A DNA stretch of 64,000 nucleotides. Source: Halonatronomonas betaini (GTDB taxonomy: Bacteria; Bacillota; Halanaerobiia; Halanaerobiales; Halarsenatibacteraceae). Shown here piece after piece: positions 54,812-64,000 of this stretch. The notes below the pieces were generated by a model. The model worked only from the letters and a program-made list of their open reading frames with translations, made no database searches and was not told where the DNA came from. The position numbers were made by a program, and so were the translations under genes. The stretch's first letter is position 1, and each line of letters starts with the position of its first letter. The stretch spans positions 563,741 to 627,740 of the forward strand of contig NZ_JADPIE010000001.1 in NCBI RefSeq assembly GCF_015666175.1. The letters run 5' to 3'.

Positions 54812-55831
54812 ATGGATCAGGAAAGAGTTGTTACTCCTGAAGAAAAGCAGGATGATGATTTTGATAAGACTTTAAGACCTAAACAATTAAAGTATTATGT
54901 CGGGCAGAAAAAAGTTAAAGAAAAATTAAAAATATTTATCCAGGCTGCCAGACAAAGGGGAGAGGCTTTAGATCATGTAATGTTATATGGACCTCCTGGT
55001 CTTGGAAAGACAACACTGGCTAATATTATTGCTAATGAGTTGAATGTTAATATTCATACTACCAGTGGACCGGCTATTGAAAGGCCTGGCGATCTGGCCA
55101 GTATTTTAACTAATTTGACTGGAAAAGATATTCTTTTTATAGATGAAATTCACAGGTTGAATAGAATGGTTGAAGAAGTTTTATATCCAGCTATGGAAGA
55201 TTATGGCCTGGATATTATGATTGGTAAAGGCCCTTCTGCAAGATCTGTAAGGCTTGATTTGCCAGAATTTACTTTGGTTGGTGCAACAACAAGAGCTGGA
55301 CAGCTTTCATCTCCTTTAAGAGATAGATTTGGTGTTATAAATAGATTAGAGTTTTATGATAATAAAGAGTTAAGCCAGATTGTTCAGAGATCAGCCAGGA
55401 TTTTAGGAGTTGAAATTTCTGAAGATGGTTCAGAAGAAATAGCCTGTCGTTCCAGGGGAACTCCGAGGATTGCTAATCGATTATTGCGTAGAGTTAGAGA
55501 TTATGCAGAGGTGAAAGCAGATGGAGTTATTACCCCTGATGTAGTCAGTAAAGCACTTAAATTATTAGAAATAGATGAATTAGGTTTGGATAGGCTTGAT
55601 TATAGATTATTAAAATCTATTATTAATAAATTTGGTGGTGGTCCTGTCGGTTTAAAAACTATTGCTGCAGCGATTAGTGAAGAAACTGAAACAATTGAAG
55701 ATGTTTACGAACCTTATTTATTACAGTTAGGGTTTTTAGAAAGGACACCCCGGGGAAGAAAAGCCACGAAATTAGCCTATAAACATTTAAATATTAATGA
55801 AGGTGATGATGAGAAGACTTTGTTTGACTAG
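54812..55831 (+). CDS. ruvB: Holliday junction DNA helicase motor RuvB
   Basis: 339 aa AAA+ ATPase. Walker [12 protein letters not shown] (about 65-75), Walker [11 protein letters not shown], sensor 1 [18 protein letters not shown] with arginine finger, and a C-terminal winged helix ([14 protein letters not shown]). Forms the branch-migration motor on RuvA. Confidence 0.97.
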   Translation: MDQERVVTPEEKQDDDFDKTLRPKQLKYYVGQKKVKEKLKIFIQAARQRGEALDHVMLYGPPGLGKTTLANIIANELNVNIHTTSGPAIERPGDLASILTNLTGKDILFIDEIHRLNRMVEEVLYPAMEDYGLDIMIGKGPSARSVRLDLPEFTLVGATTRAGQLSSPLRDRFGVINRLEFYDNKELSQIVQRSARILGVEISEDGSEEIACRSRGTPRIANRLLRRVRDYAEVKADGVITPDVVSKALKLLEIDELGLDRLDYRLLKSIINKFGGGPVGLKTIAAAISEETETIEDVYEPYLLQLGFLERTPRGRKATKLAYKHLNINEGDDEKTLFD

Positions 55832-55851
55832 TTCTGTTTGGAGGTATGTTA

Positions 55852-58010
<2,159 letters not shown>

Positions 58011-58042
58011 CCAGACTGTATGTAATTAATCTTCAATAAAAT

Positions 58043-58074
58043 GAAGGATTATCAAGACTTTTGTTGAATATAAA
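58043..58074 (+). promoter_or_regulatory. Sigma-H-type promoter of yajC-lepB-secDF
   Basis: GAAGGATTA (58043-58051) fits RNAGGAWWW fully, and GTTGAATAT (58063-58071) fits RNNGAATWW fully, with 17 nt between GAAGGA and GAATAT. It is the best consensus match of the set, in the 112-nt gap before yajC. Confidence 0.65.
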
Positions 58075-58122
58075 AAAAGATGGTTAGAGAATTAACAAAG
58101 AATATAAGGAGGAGTTTTTTTA

Positions 58123-58410
58123 ATGGAACTTATTTTATCTTTAGTACCGTGGATCTTGATTTTTGGAGTCTTTTGGTTTTTCTTGATTAGGCCGCAGAAG
58201 AAGCAGCAAAAAGAGCATCAGGATATGTTAAGCAATCTTCAGGTAGGTGATAAGATAGTTACCGCTGGAGGAATTAAAGGAAAGATTGTTAAAATTAAAG
58301 ATAATATTGTTAGGTTAAGAGTTTCATCTAATGTAGATATTGATTTACTGAAATCTTCAATTAGTCATATTGATAAGAGTGAAGACGATGAAGAAAATGA
58401 TGATAACTAA
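58123..58410 (+). CDS. yajC: Preprotein translocase subunit YajC
   Basis: 95 aa. One N-terminal transmembrane helix (about 4-22) followed by FFLIRPQKKQQKEHQDML and the GDKIVTAGGIKGKIVKI beta domain. YajC associates with SecDF at the translocon; the secD and secF genes follow after lepB. Confidence 0.95.
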   Translation: MELILSLVPWILIFGVFWFFLIRPQKKQQKEHQDMLSNLQVGDKIVTAGGIKGKIVKIKDNIVRLRVSSNVDIDLLKSSISHIDKSEDDEENDDN

Positions 58411-58452
58411 AATTGAGTAAGTCTTTAATAAGCCTGGATGGAGGTAATTTTT

Positions 58453-59004
58453 GTGGATAGTAGTGATATTAAAGAATTTATACAATCTCTAGTAATAGCA
58501 GGCGTTTTAGCTTTTTTGATAATAACATTTGTTGCTCAGTCCTTTGTAGTTGAAGGGAGTTCAATGGAAGAAACATTACAAAATGGCGAGAGATTAATTG
58601 CTAATAAACTGATATATCGCTTTAGAAGCCCTGAAAGAGGAGAAATAGTTGTTTTTACTCCTCAAGGAGCAGAAGATAAAAGGTATATTAAAAGAGTTCT
58701 AGGGCTACCTGGAGATAGGATATATATTAGAGAAGAAACATTATATATTAATGGAGAGCCAGTTGAAGAAGATTATATTAAAGAGCCAATGCGTGAAATT
58801 GGAAGCTCAGGACCATTTGAAGTTCCTGAGGATAGTTATTTTGTTTTAGGTGATAATAGAAATCATAGTGCAGATAGCAGGTTTGAGTCTCTAGTAGGTT
58901 ATGTTGATGAAGATTCCATTCATGGCAAGGCTTCCTGGGTCTTTTGGCCTGTAACAGAGATGAGACTAATTCAGCATGAAGATTATAATATTGATAACAA
59001 TTAA
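58453..59004 (+). CDS. lepB: Signal peptidase I
   Basis: 183 aa from GTG 58453, chosen because GGAGGT lies 7 nt upstream; an ATG at 58438 overlaps that site. One transmembrane helix (about 10-30), catalytic Ser in VEGSSMEETL, catalytic Lys in KRYIKRVLGLPGD, and the box GDNRNHSADSRF. Cleaves signal peptides outside the membrane. Insertion between yajC and secD groups secretion functions. Confidence 0.94.
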   Translation: MDSSDIKEFIQSLVIAGVLAFLIITFVAQSFVVEGSSMEETLQNGERLIANKLIYRFRSPERGEIVVFTPQGAEDKRYIKRVLGLPGDRIYIREETLYINGEPVEEDYIKEPMREIGSSGPFEVPEDSYFVLGDNRNHSADSRFESLVGYVDEDSIHGKASWVFWPVTEMRLIQHEDYNIDNN

Positions 59005-59034
59005 AATTAATTATTTGTTGTTGGGAGGATGAAT

Positions 59035-60240
59035 ATGAGGTACAAGCAAAAACGAAGATTTAAGATAGGATTTATATTTTTAATTATTGCATTGGCTGTC
59101 GGCCTATATGGTTTTTATGGGATAAACTTAGGCCTTGATTTGGAAGGTGGTTCTCATATAGTATTACAGGCTCAGCCGACTGAAGATAGAGATATTGATA
59201 ATGAAGTTATGACAGGTATTTTAAGTGTTATTGAAAGAAGGGTTAACCAGATAGGATTATCTGAACCTGTAATTCAGAGAGAGGGCAGTGATAGAATTAT
59301 TGTAGAATTGCCTGCAGTTGATAATCCATCAGAAGCAATATCTACAATTGGTAGAACAGCTATGCTGACTTTTAGAATAGATGGAGAAACTGTTATGTCA
59401 GGTGAGAATATAAGTGATGCTAGAGCTAGCCACGATGAATATGGAAGACCTGTTGTTACTTTTAGTTTGAACAGAGAAGGTGCCAGGGAATTTGAGAATA
59501 TAACCAGACAGCATATGGGACAACAGATGGGAGTTTATTTAGATGAAGAACAATTAACTAACCCAACTATCCAGGCTGTAATTAGAGATTCTGGTCAGAT
59601 TACTGGTTATGACAGTGTTGAAGAAGCTCAGGAACATGCAATATTGATTCGTGAAGGTGCATTACCTGTTCCTGTTGAAGTAATTGAAAGTAGAACAGTT
59701 GGTCCTACTCTTGGAGCTATTGCTATTCAACAGAGTATTAGAGCAGGTTTATTGGGCTTACTTTTAGTTGCAGCTTATATCGCATTTTATTATAAATTCC
59801 CAGGTATTATTGCAGCTGCTTCTTTAATTATTTATGGTGTTTTATTTATGGGAACTCTATCAGGGTTACAGGCAGTGTTAACTTTACCTGGAATTGCTGG
59901 ACTAATATTATCAATTGGTATGGCAGTAGATGCAAATATTATAATCTTTGAAAGAATAAAAGATGAGAGAAAGAGTGGAAAGACATTGAGAGCAGCTATT
60001 GATGCTGGATTCAAGAGGGCTTATATGACAATAGTTGATGCTAATGTAACTACTTTAATTACTGCCTCTATTTTAGCTTACTTTACCAGTGGAGCAATTA
60101 GAGGATTTGCTGTAACATTGATTATTGGTATTGTTTTAAGTATGTTCAATGCATTTTTTGTAACAAAAACGCTTATTGACTTGAGTTCTGGAACTAATTT
60201 GTTACAGTCTGCAAGTTCATTTGGTGTTAGGGAGGGGTAA
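59035..60240 (+). CDS. secD: Protein translocase subunit SecD
   Basis: 401 aa from ATG 59035 (GGGAGG 6 nt upstream). One N-terminal helix, LGLDLEGGSHIVLQ, a periplasmic P1 region (about 45-230) and five C-terminal transmembrane helices with SIGMAVDANIIIFERIKDE. SecDF uses ion flow to pull proteins out of SecYEG. The P1 domain is shorter than in Escherichia coli, as in other Clostridia. Confidence 0.96.
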   Translation: MRYKQKRRFKIGFIFLIIALAVGLYGFYGINLGLDLEGGSHIVLQAQPTEDRDIDNEVMTGILSVIERRVNQIGLSEPVIQREGSDRIIVELPAVDNPSEAISTIGRTAMLTFRIDGETVMSGENISDARASHDEYGRPVVTFSLNREGAREFENITRQHMGQQMGVYLDEEQLTNPTIQAVIRDSGQITGYDSVEEAQEHAILIREGALPVPVEVIESRTVGPTLGAIAIQQSIRAGLLGLLLVAAYIAFYYKFPGIIAAASLIIYGVLFMGTLSGLQAVLTLPGIAGLILSIGMAVDANIIIFERIKDERKSGKTLRAAIDAGFKRAYMTIVDANVTTLITASILAYFTSGAIRGFAVTLIIGIVLSMFNAFFVTKTLIDLSSGTNLLQSASSFGVREG

Positions 60241-60246
60241 TTTCGA

Positions 60247-61131
60247 ATGAAGTTTACTGAAAATCTTGATTTAATGTCAAAAAGAAAGTTATGGTTTACT
60301 ATATCAGGTGCATTTATGGTATTAGCACTTTTATTTTTAGTCATAAGTGGCTTGAATTTAGGTATTGACTTTCAGGGTGGAAGTATAATTGAATACTCCT
60401 TTACTGAAGCAGTAGATACTGAACAGGTAAGAGGAGTATTACAGGAAATTAATATAGCTACTGAAGCTCAACTTCAGGACAGTGGAGATGCAGAAGAATA
60501 TGGCGTTATTATTAGATCATCTGAACTAAGTCAGGAAGAGATTCAAGAAGTTAACGATGCTATGGCAGCAAACTTTGAAGGCACTGATTTATTGAGAAGT
60601 GAATCTATTGGAGCTGTTATAGGTGAAGAATTAAGAATGCAAGCATTATTAGCTTTATTAGTTGCTGCAATAGCAATTGTAATTTATATTAGTTTTAGAT
60701 TTGAGTTTAAATTTGCAATTACTGCTTTAATGACTTTAGCCCATGATGTGGTCTTTACAATTGGGGTTTTTGCATTACTTGGTAGGGAGATAAATACAGC
60801 ATTTATTGCAGCTTTATTAACTATAATTGGTTATTCAATAAATGATACTATTGTAATTTTTGATAGAATAAGAGAAAATATGAAGATCCATAAAAGGAGT
60901 TCATTTACAGAACTTGCAAATAGAGCAGTTGTTGATACTTTGCCAAGGTCAATAAACACCTCCATGACTACTTTAGTTGCTATTCTGGCAATTTATCTCT
61001 TTGGTGGAGCAGCGATACAGACATTTATGTTAGCTCTTTTTGTTGGTATGGCAGTCGGAACCTATTCATCTATATTTGTCGCCAGTCCTATTTTGGTTAG
61101 CTGGCAGGCTAAAGTTGAAACTGCAAAATAA
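60247..61131 (+). CDS. secF: Protein translocase subunit SecF
   Basis: 294 aa with six transmembrane segments. LGIDFQGGSIIEYSF and the TIIGYSINDTIVIFDRIREN motif match SecF. Separate from secD here (in Bacillus the two are fused). Starts 6 nt after secD. Confidence 0.96.
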   Translation: MKFTENLDLMSKRKLWFTISGAFMVLALLFLVISGLNLGIDFQGGSIIEYSFTEAVDTEQVRGVLQEINIATEAQLQDSGDAEEYGVIIRSSELSQEEIQEVNDAMAANFEGTDLLRSESIGAVIGEELRMQALLALLVAAIAIVIYISFRFEFKFAITALMTLAHDVVFTIGVFALLGREINTAFIAALLTIIGYSINDTIVIFDRIRENMKIHKRSSFTELANRAVVDTLPRSINTSMTTLVAILAIYLFGGAAIQTFMLALFVGMAVGTYSSIFVASPILVSWQAKVETAK

Positions 61132-61151
61132 AAACTTTAGGGGGATTTTAA

Positions 61152-61469
61152 ATGGGTAAATTAGAAGAATTATTTTATCGTGGTATTGGTTCCCTTGATT
61201 TAACAGTTAATAAGTTAGAAGAGCTAGTTCAATCTTTAGTTGAAGAAGGAGAACTTACTAAGAAACAGGGTAAGGAACTGGTAGAACGCTGGCAAGAAAA
61301 AGGCGATGAGCAGAAAGATAAATTGGAAGATATCTTTGATGAAAAACTAGATGATTTAGGTGTTGTTAGAGTTGATGAGTTTGATAAATTAAAAGAACGG
61401 GTTGCTCGCATTGAAGGTAAATTAAGTAATATAGAAAATGGAGCATCTCAAAATAAGACAGAAATATAA
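61152..61469 (+). CDS. Phasin-like coiled-coil protein
   Basis: 105 aa, highly charged and helical. LDLTVNKLEELVQSLVEEGEL is followed by TKKQGKELVERW and a C-terminal coiled coil (about 78-97). This resembles the small phasin/PhaF-like proteins often encoded directly before UbiB-family genes in Bacillota. No transmembrane segment. A partner role for the adjacent kinase-like protein is inferred from that pairing. Confidence 0.7.
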   Translation: MGKLEELFYRGIGSLDLTVNKLEELVQSLVEEGELTKKQGKELVERWQEKGDEQKDKLEDIFDEKLDDLGVVRVDEFDKLKERVARIEGKLSNIENGASQNKTEI

Positions 61470-61483
61470 AGTGGGATAATAAT

Positions 61484-63154
61484 ATGGCTTTAAATATCAG
61501 AAAAAAATATAAGCATCTTCAAAGGTATAGACAGATAAGCCAGGTGTTTGTAAAAAATGGCCTTGGATTTATTCTGGATAGATTTGACTTGAAGAAATTT
61601 GTCCCACTTAAAAAAAGATTTGAAATTAGTGAGACACCAGATGATATTAGTCTACCTGTTAGATTAAGGCAGGTATTTCAAGAATTAGGCCCAACTTATG
61701 TAAAGTTGGGCCAAATTTTGAGTACCAGGCCTGATATTTTTCCTCCTGAATATATATTAGAGTTTAAAAAGCTCCAGGATAAAGTACCTCCTGTGAGTTT
61801 TGAAAAGATAGATATGCTTTTAAAAGATGAGTTAGGCGATGATTACCAGGAAAATGTCTTTGAAACTTTTGAGGAGGAGGCTTCAGCAGGCGCTTCTATA
61901 GCTCAGACTCACAGAGCTATTTTAAGTAATGGCAATCCGGTTATGGTTAAGGTACAAAGGCCATATATCCAGGAAAAAATTAATGTTGATTTAGAAATAA
62001 TTACGGACCTTGCTGAATTGGCTGTTGAAAGAAATATATTACCTGAGTTTATTGATCCAGTTGGCTTAGTTGAAGAATTCAAAGAAAGTTTGAAAAAAGA
62101 ATTGAATTTTAAACAGGAATTAGCTAATATAAAAAGGTTTCAGGCAAATTTTGCAGATAATGATTCAATAATAAGCCCAAGAGTATATGAAAAATATTCA
62201 ACTAAAAGGGTATTAATAATGGAAGAGATACAGGGTGAAAAATTAAGTGAAATTGAATCATATGAAAATATTGAAAATAAAAAACTTTCCAGGGTTGGAG
62301 CCCATTCATTTTTAAGACAGGTGATGATCCATGGGTTTTTCCATGCTGATCCTCATCCAGGTAATATTTTTATTATTGATGGGAATAAAATAGCCTATAT
62401 TGATTTTGGTATGATGGGTCAGATATCAAGTGAGGACAGAGATTTATTTTCTTTGCTTTTTGCAGCATTATTAAGAAGAAATGTAGAAATAATTACTGAT
62501 ACAATTTTAGAAATTGGAGATATGCCGTCTGATTTAAATACCAGAAAGTTTAAATTAGATATAGAAGAATTTATTTATAATTATTATAATAGGAAACTAG
62601 AAGATATAAATTTTAAATTATTATTTGAAGATTTACAAAAGATTGTATTTAAGCATCATATAAGGCTTCCACAGGAGTTTTTCTTATTGTTTAGAGCTTT
62701 AAGCTTAAATGAAGGTGTTGGCGCAACCCTTGATCCTGAGTTTAATATAGTTGAAATTGGTAATGATTTTATTCAGGACCTGATTTATGATAGATTGAAA
62801 CCTAATAATGTTTTTAAGAGAGCATCTTTAAAGCTCTGGAGGTTTATAAATGATATAAAAGGTTATCCTTCAGATATTTCAGAGATAATGAAAATGATTA
62901 AAGATGATAGGTTATCAATTAATTTTAAACATATGAATTTAGATAAACTTATAAAAGAGATTGATTTTGCATCTAATCGTATTTCTATTAGCATGATTAT
63001 CTCAGCTCTTATTATTGGTTCTTCAATGATAATTCAATCTGAAATTGAACCTCTTTTTAGGGGGGTTCCGATTTTAGGATTTATTGGTTATTCTATGGCA
63101 GGCATAATGGGAATATGGCTTGTGATTTCTATTTTAAGATCAGGTAGATTCTAA
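61484..63154 (+). CDS. UbiB/AarF/ABC1 family atypical kinase
   Basis: 556 aa. KxGQ motif in YVKLGQILSTRPD, the Ala-rich nucleotide loop ASAGASIAQTHRA, the lysine in PVMVKVQRP, catalytic HADPHPGN and metal DFG in AYIDFGMMG. Two C-terminal transmembrane helices (about 500-550) anchor it. Such proteins act as ATPases in isoprenoid-lipid or quinone metabolism; the substrate in anaerobic Bacillota is not known. Terminator follows. Confidence 0.92.
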   Translation: MALNIRKKYKHLQRYRQISQVFVKNGLGFILDRFDLKKFVPLKKRFEISETPDDISLPVRLRQVFQELGPTYVKLGQILSTRPDIFPPEYILEFKKLQDKVPPVSFEKIDMLLKDELGDDYQENVFETFEEEASAGASIAQTHRAILSNGNPVMVKVQRPYIQEKINVDLEIITDLAELAVERNILPEFIDPVGLVEEFKESLKKELNFKQELANIKRFQANFADNDSIISPRVYEKYSTKRVLIMEEIQGEKLSEIESYENIENKKLSRVGAHSFLRQVMIHGFFHADPHPGNIFIIDGNKIAYIDFGMMGQISSEDRDLFSLLFAALLRRNVEIITDTILEIGDMPSDLNTRKFKLDIEEFIYNYYNRKLEDINFKLLFEDLQKIVFKHHIRLPQEFFLLFRALSLNEGVGATLDPEFNIVEIGNDFIQDLIYDRLKPNNVFKRASLKLWRFINDIKGYPSDISEIMKMIKDDRLSINFKHMNLDKLIKEIDFASNRISISMIISALIIGSSMIIQSEIEPLFRGVPILGFIGYSMAGIMGIWLVISILRSGRF

Positions 63155-63182
63155 CTCTGATATAGAATATCAGAGTTTTTTT
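63153..63182 (+). terminator. Rho-independent terminator after the UbiB gene
   Basis: AACTCTGATA and TATCAGAGTT pair around a short loop, followed by TTTTTT. Confidence 0.9.
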
Positions 63183-63218
63183 AATAGGAGAATATTTGAG
63201 CTGTGGCTAATTATATAA

Positions 63219-63248
63219 TTGGACTTATTGTTTATAATGGTATATAAT
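63219..63248 (+). promoter_or_regulatory. Promoter of apt
   Basis: TTGGAC (63219-63224), 18-nt spacer, TATAAT (63243-63248). Confidence 0.55.
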
Positions 63249-63283
63249 ATTAATGTTGAAAATTAATTAAAGGAGGATTTATA

Positions 63284-63796
63284 ATGAATATTGAGGAGTT
63301 TATCAGGGAGATACCAGATTTTCCTAAAGAGGGGATTTTGTTTAAGGATATTACTCCTATTCTGCATAACCCTGAAACTTATAATTATGTTATTGACAAG
63401 ATGGTTGAATATTATTCTGATTTTGAAATAGATTATGTTGCTGCTATCGAAGCCAGAGGTTTTTTGTTTGGGCCTCAGATAGCAATGAGATTAAATAAAG
63501 GGTTTATTCCTATTAGAAAGCCTGGGAAATTACCTGCTGAGGTTATTTCAGCTGAATATGAATTAGAATATGGTACTAATACTATTGAAATTCATAAAGA
63601 TGCAGTAAAACCAGGTGATAAAATATTATTAATTGATGATTTATTAGCTACTGGTGGAACTACTAGAGCAGCTATTAATCTAATAGAAAAACTTGAAGGT
63701 GAAGTTGTAGGGATTGGCTTCTTATTAGAATTATTAGCATTAGAAGGTAGAGCTGAATTAAAGGGGTATGATATTTACTCATTAATCAGTGATTAA
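63284..63796 (+). CDS. apt: Adenine phosphoribosyltransferase
   Basis: 170 aa, standard length. IPDFPKEGILFKDITPIL at the N-terminus, EARGFLFG, and the PRPP loop LLIDDLLATGGTT. It salvages adenine to AMP. AAGGAGG precedes the ATG. It is followed by relA/spoT, the usual neighbour; recJ, often between secF and apt, is not here. Confidence 0.97.
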   Translation: MNIEEFIREIPDFPKEGILFKDITPILHNPETYNYVIDKMVEYYSDFEIDYVAAIEARGFLFGPQIAMRLNKGFIPIRKPGKLPAEVISAEYELEYGTNTIEIHKDAVKPGDKILLIDDLLATGGTTRAAINLIEKLEGEVVGIGFLLELLALEGRAELKGYDIYSLISD

Positions 63797-63825
63797 ATCG
63801 GTTTTTTTAAAATAGGAGAATTTTT

Positions 63826-64000
63826 ATGGATCTTAAAAAGATAATCAAAAAAATAAATACTTATATGGAAGATCCAGATATTAATAGATTGGAAAAGGCT
63901 TTCGAACTTTGTCATTCTGCTCACAAGGGTCAATACCGTGTTTCTGGAGAACCTTACTATGAACATCCTCTTGGGGTTGCTTATATTTTATCTGAGCTTG
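63826..64000 (+). CDS. relA: (p)ppGpp synthetase/hydrolase RelA/SpoT, N-terminal part
   Basis: Only the first 58 codons lie in the window. The ATG follows AGGAG. The sequence begins MDLKKIIKKINTYM and includes AFELCHSAHKGQYRVSGEPY and HPLGVAYIL, the start of the HD hydrolase domain of long RSH proteins. The apt-relA order supports the call. The frame is open to the window edge. Confidence 0.92.
   Translation, partial: MDLKKIIKKINTYMEDPDINRLEKAFELCHSAHKGQYRVSGEPYYEHPLGVAYILSEL

Noticed and set aside
63190-63225. Further sigma-H site before apt (ATAGGA...TAATTATATA)
   Set aside because: It lacks the GAAT-like -10 core and a sigma-A promoter explains the gene.

Overview
The window is AT-rich bacterial chromosome, densely coded and mostly on the + strand. 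Gene content and order match the conserved Bacillota (Firmicutes) housekeeping region nadD-yqeK-rsfS, comEA-comEC-holA-rpsT-lepA-hemW, hrcA-grpE-dnaK-dnaJ-prmA-rsmE-mtaB, nfeD-floA, phoH-pgpH-ybeY-cdd-era-recO-glyQS, dnaG-sigA and ruvCAB-queA-tgt-yajC-secDF-apt-relA. A glutamate 2,3-aminomutase gene (beta-glutamate, a compatible solute), acidic proteins, a selenocysteine-encoding selD, spoVS, and the absence of gpr, spoIIP, yqfC and yqfD from their usual places suggest an anaerobic, probably halophilic and non-sporulating member such as a Halanaerobiales species. That placement is inference; no rRNA operon lies in the window.

Layout. 1-4100: accessory genes (secreted beta-propeller, small membrane protein plus aminomutase, TerB/J-domain protein, gamma-carbonic-anhydrase-like protein). 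4185-10177: a NadD-YqeK fusion, an LCP wall protein, rsfS, then a leucine T-box controlling leuS, then an RseC-like protein. 10178-12861: spoVS, selenocysteine-containing selD with a DUF3343 partner, and udk. 12966-19311: competence genes with an unusually short ComEC, holA, rpsT (reverse), lepA and hemW. 19318-27548: class I heat-shock operon under a perfect CIRCE operator. 27567-30456: NfeD, flotillin and an unknown membrane-anchored protein. 30504-35381: a gluconeogenic operon (ppsA, CcpN-like repressor, glpX, hydrolase) with CcpN-type operator matches in front. 35382-35865: a gene-free stretch with a tandem array of 17 units spaced exactly 11 nt. 35866-51084: phoH through sigA. 51144-52790: tRNA-CAT, Nif3-like gene and RNase P RNA. 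52891-64000: yebC, ruvCAB, queA-tgt, yajC, lepB, secDF, a phasin-like/UbiB pair, apt and the start of relA/spoT.

The most notable points are: (1) the 11-nt array, which is noncoding in all frames across its first half and sits between its own promoter-like and terminator-like signals; (2) sigma-H-type promoter matches (GCAGGA-N17-GAA(A)TATA) before comEA, dnaG-sigA, deoC and yajC, with a weaker one before spoVS, in a locus that has lost sporulation genes; (3) the two substrate-specifying substitutions that mark the aminomutase as glutamate- rather than lysine-specific; (4) the Sec codon and SECIS-like hairpin in selD; (5) the NadD-YqeK fusion, the nuclease-less ComEC, and the move of the ccpN-like gene into the operon it probably controls.
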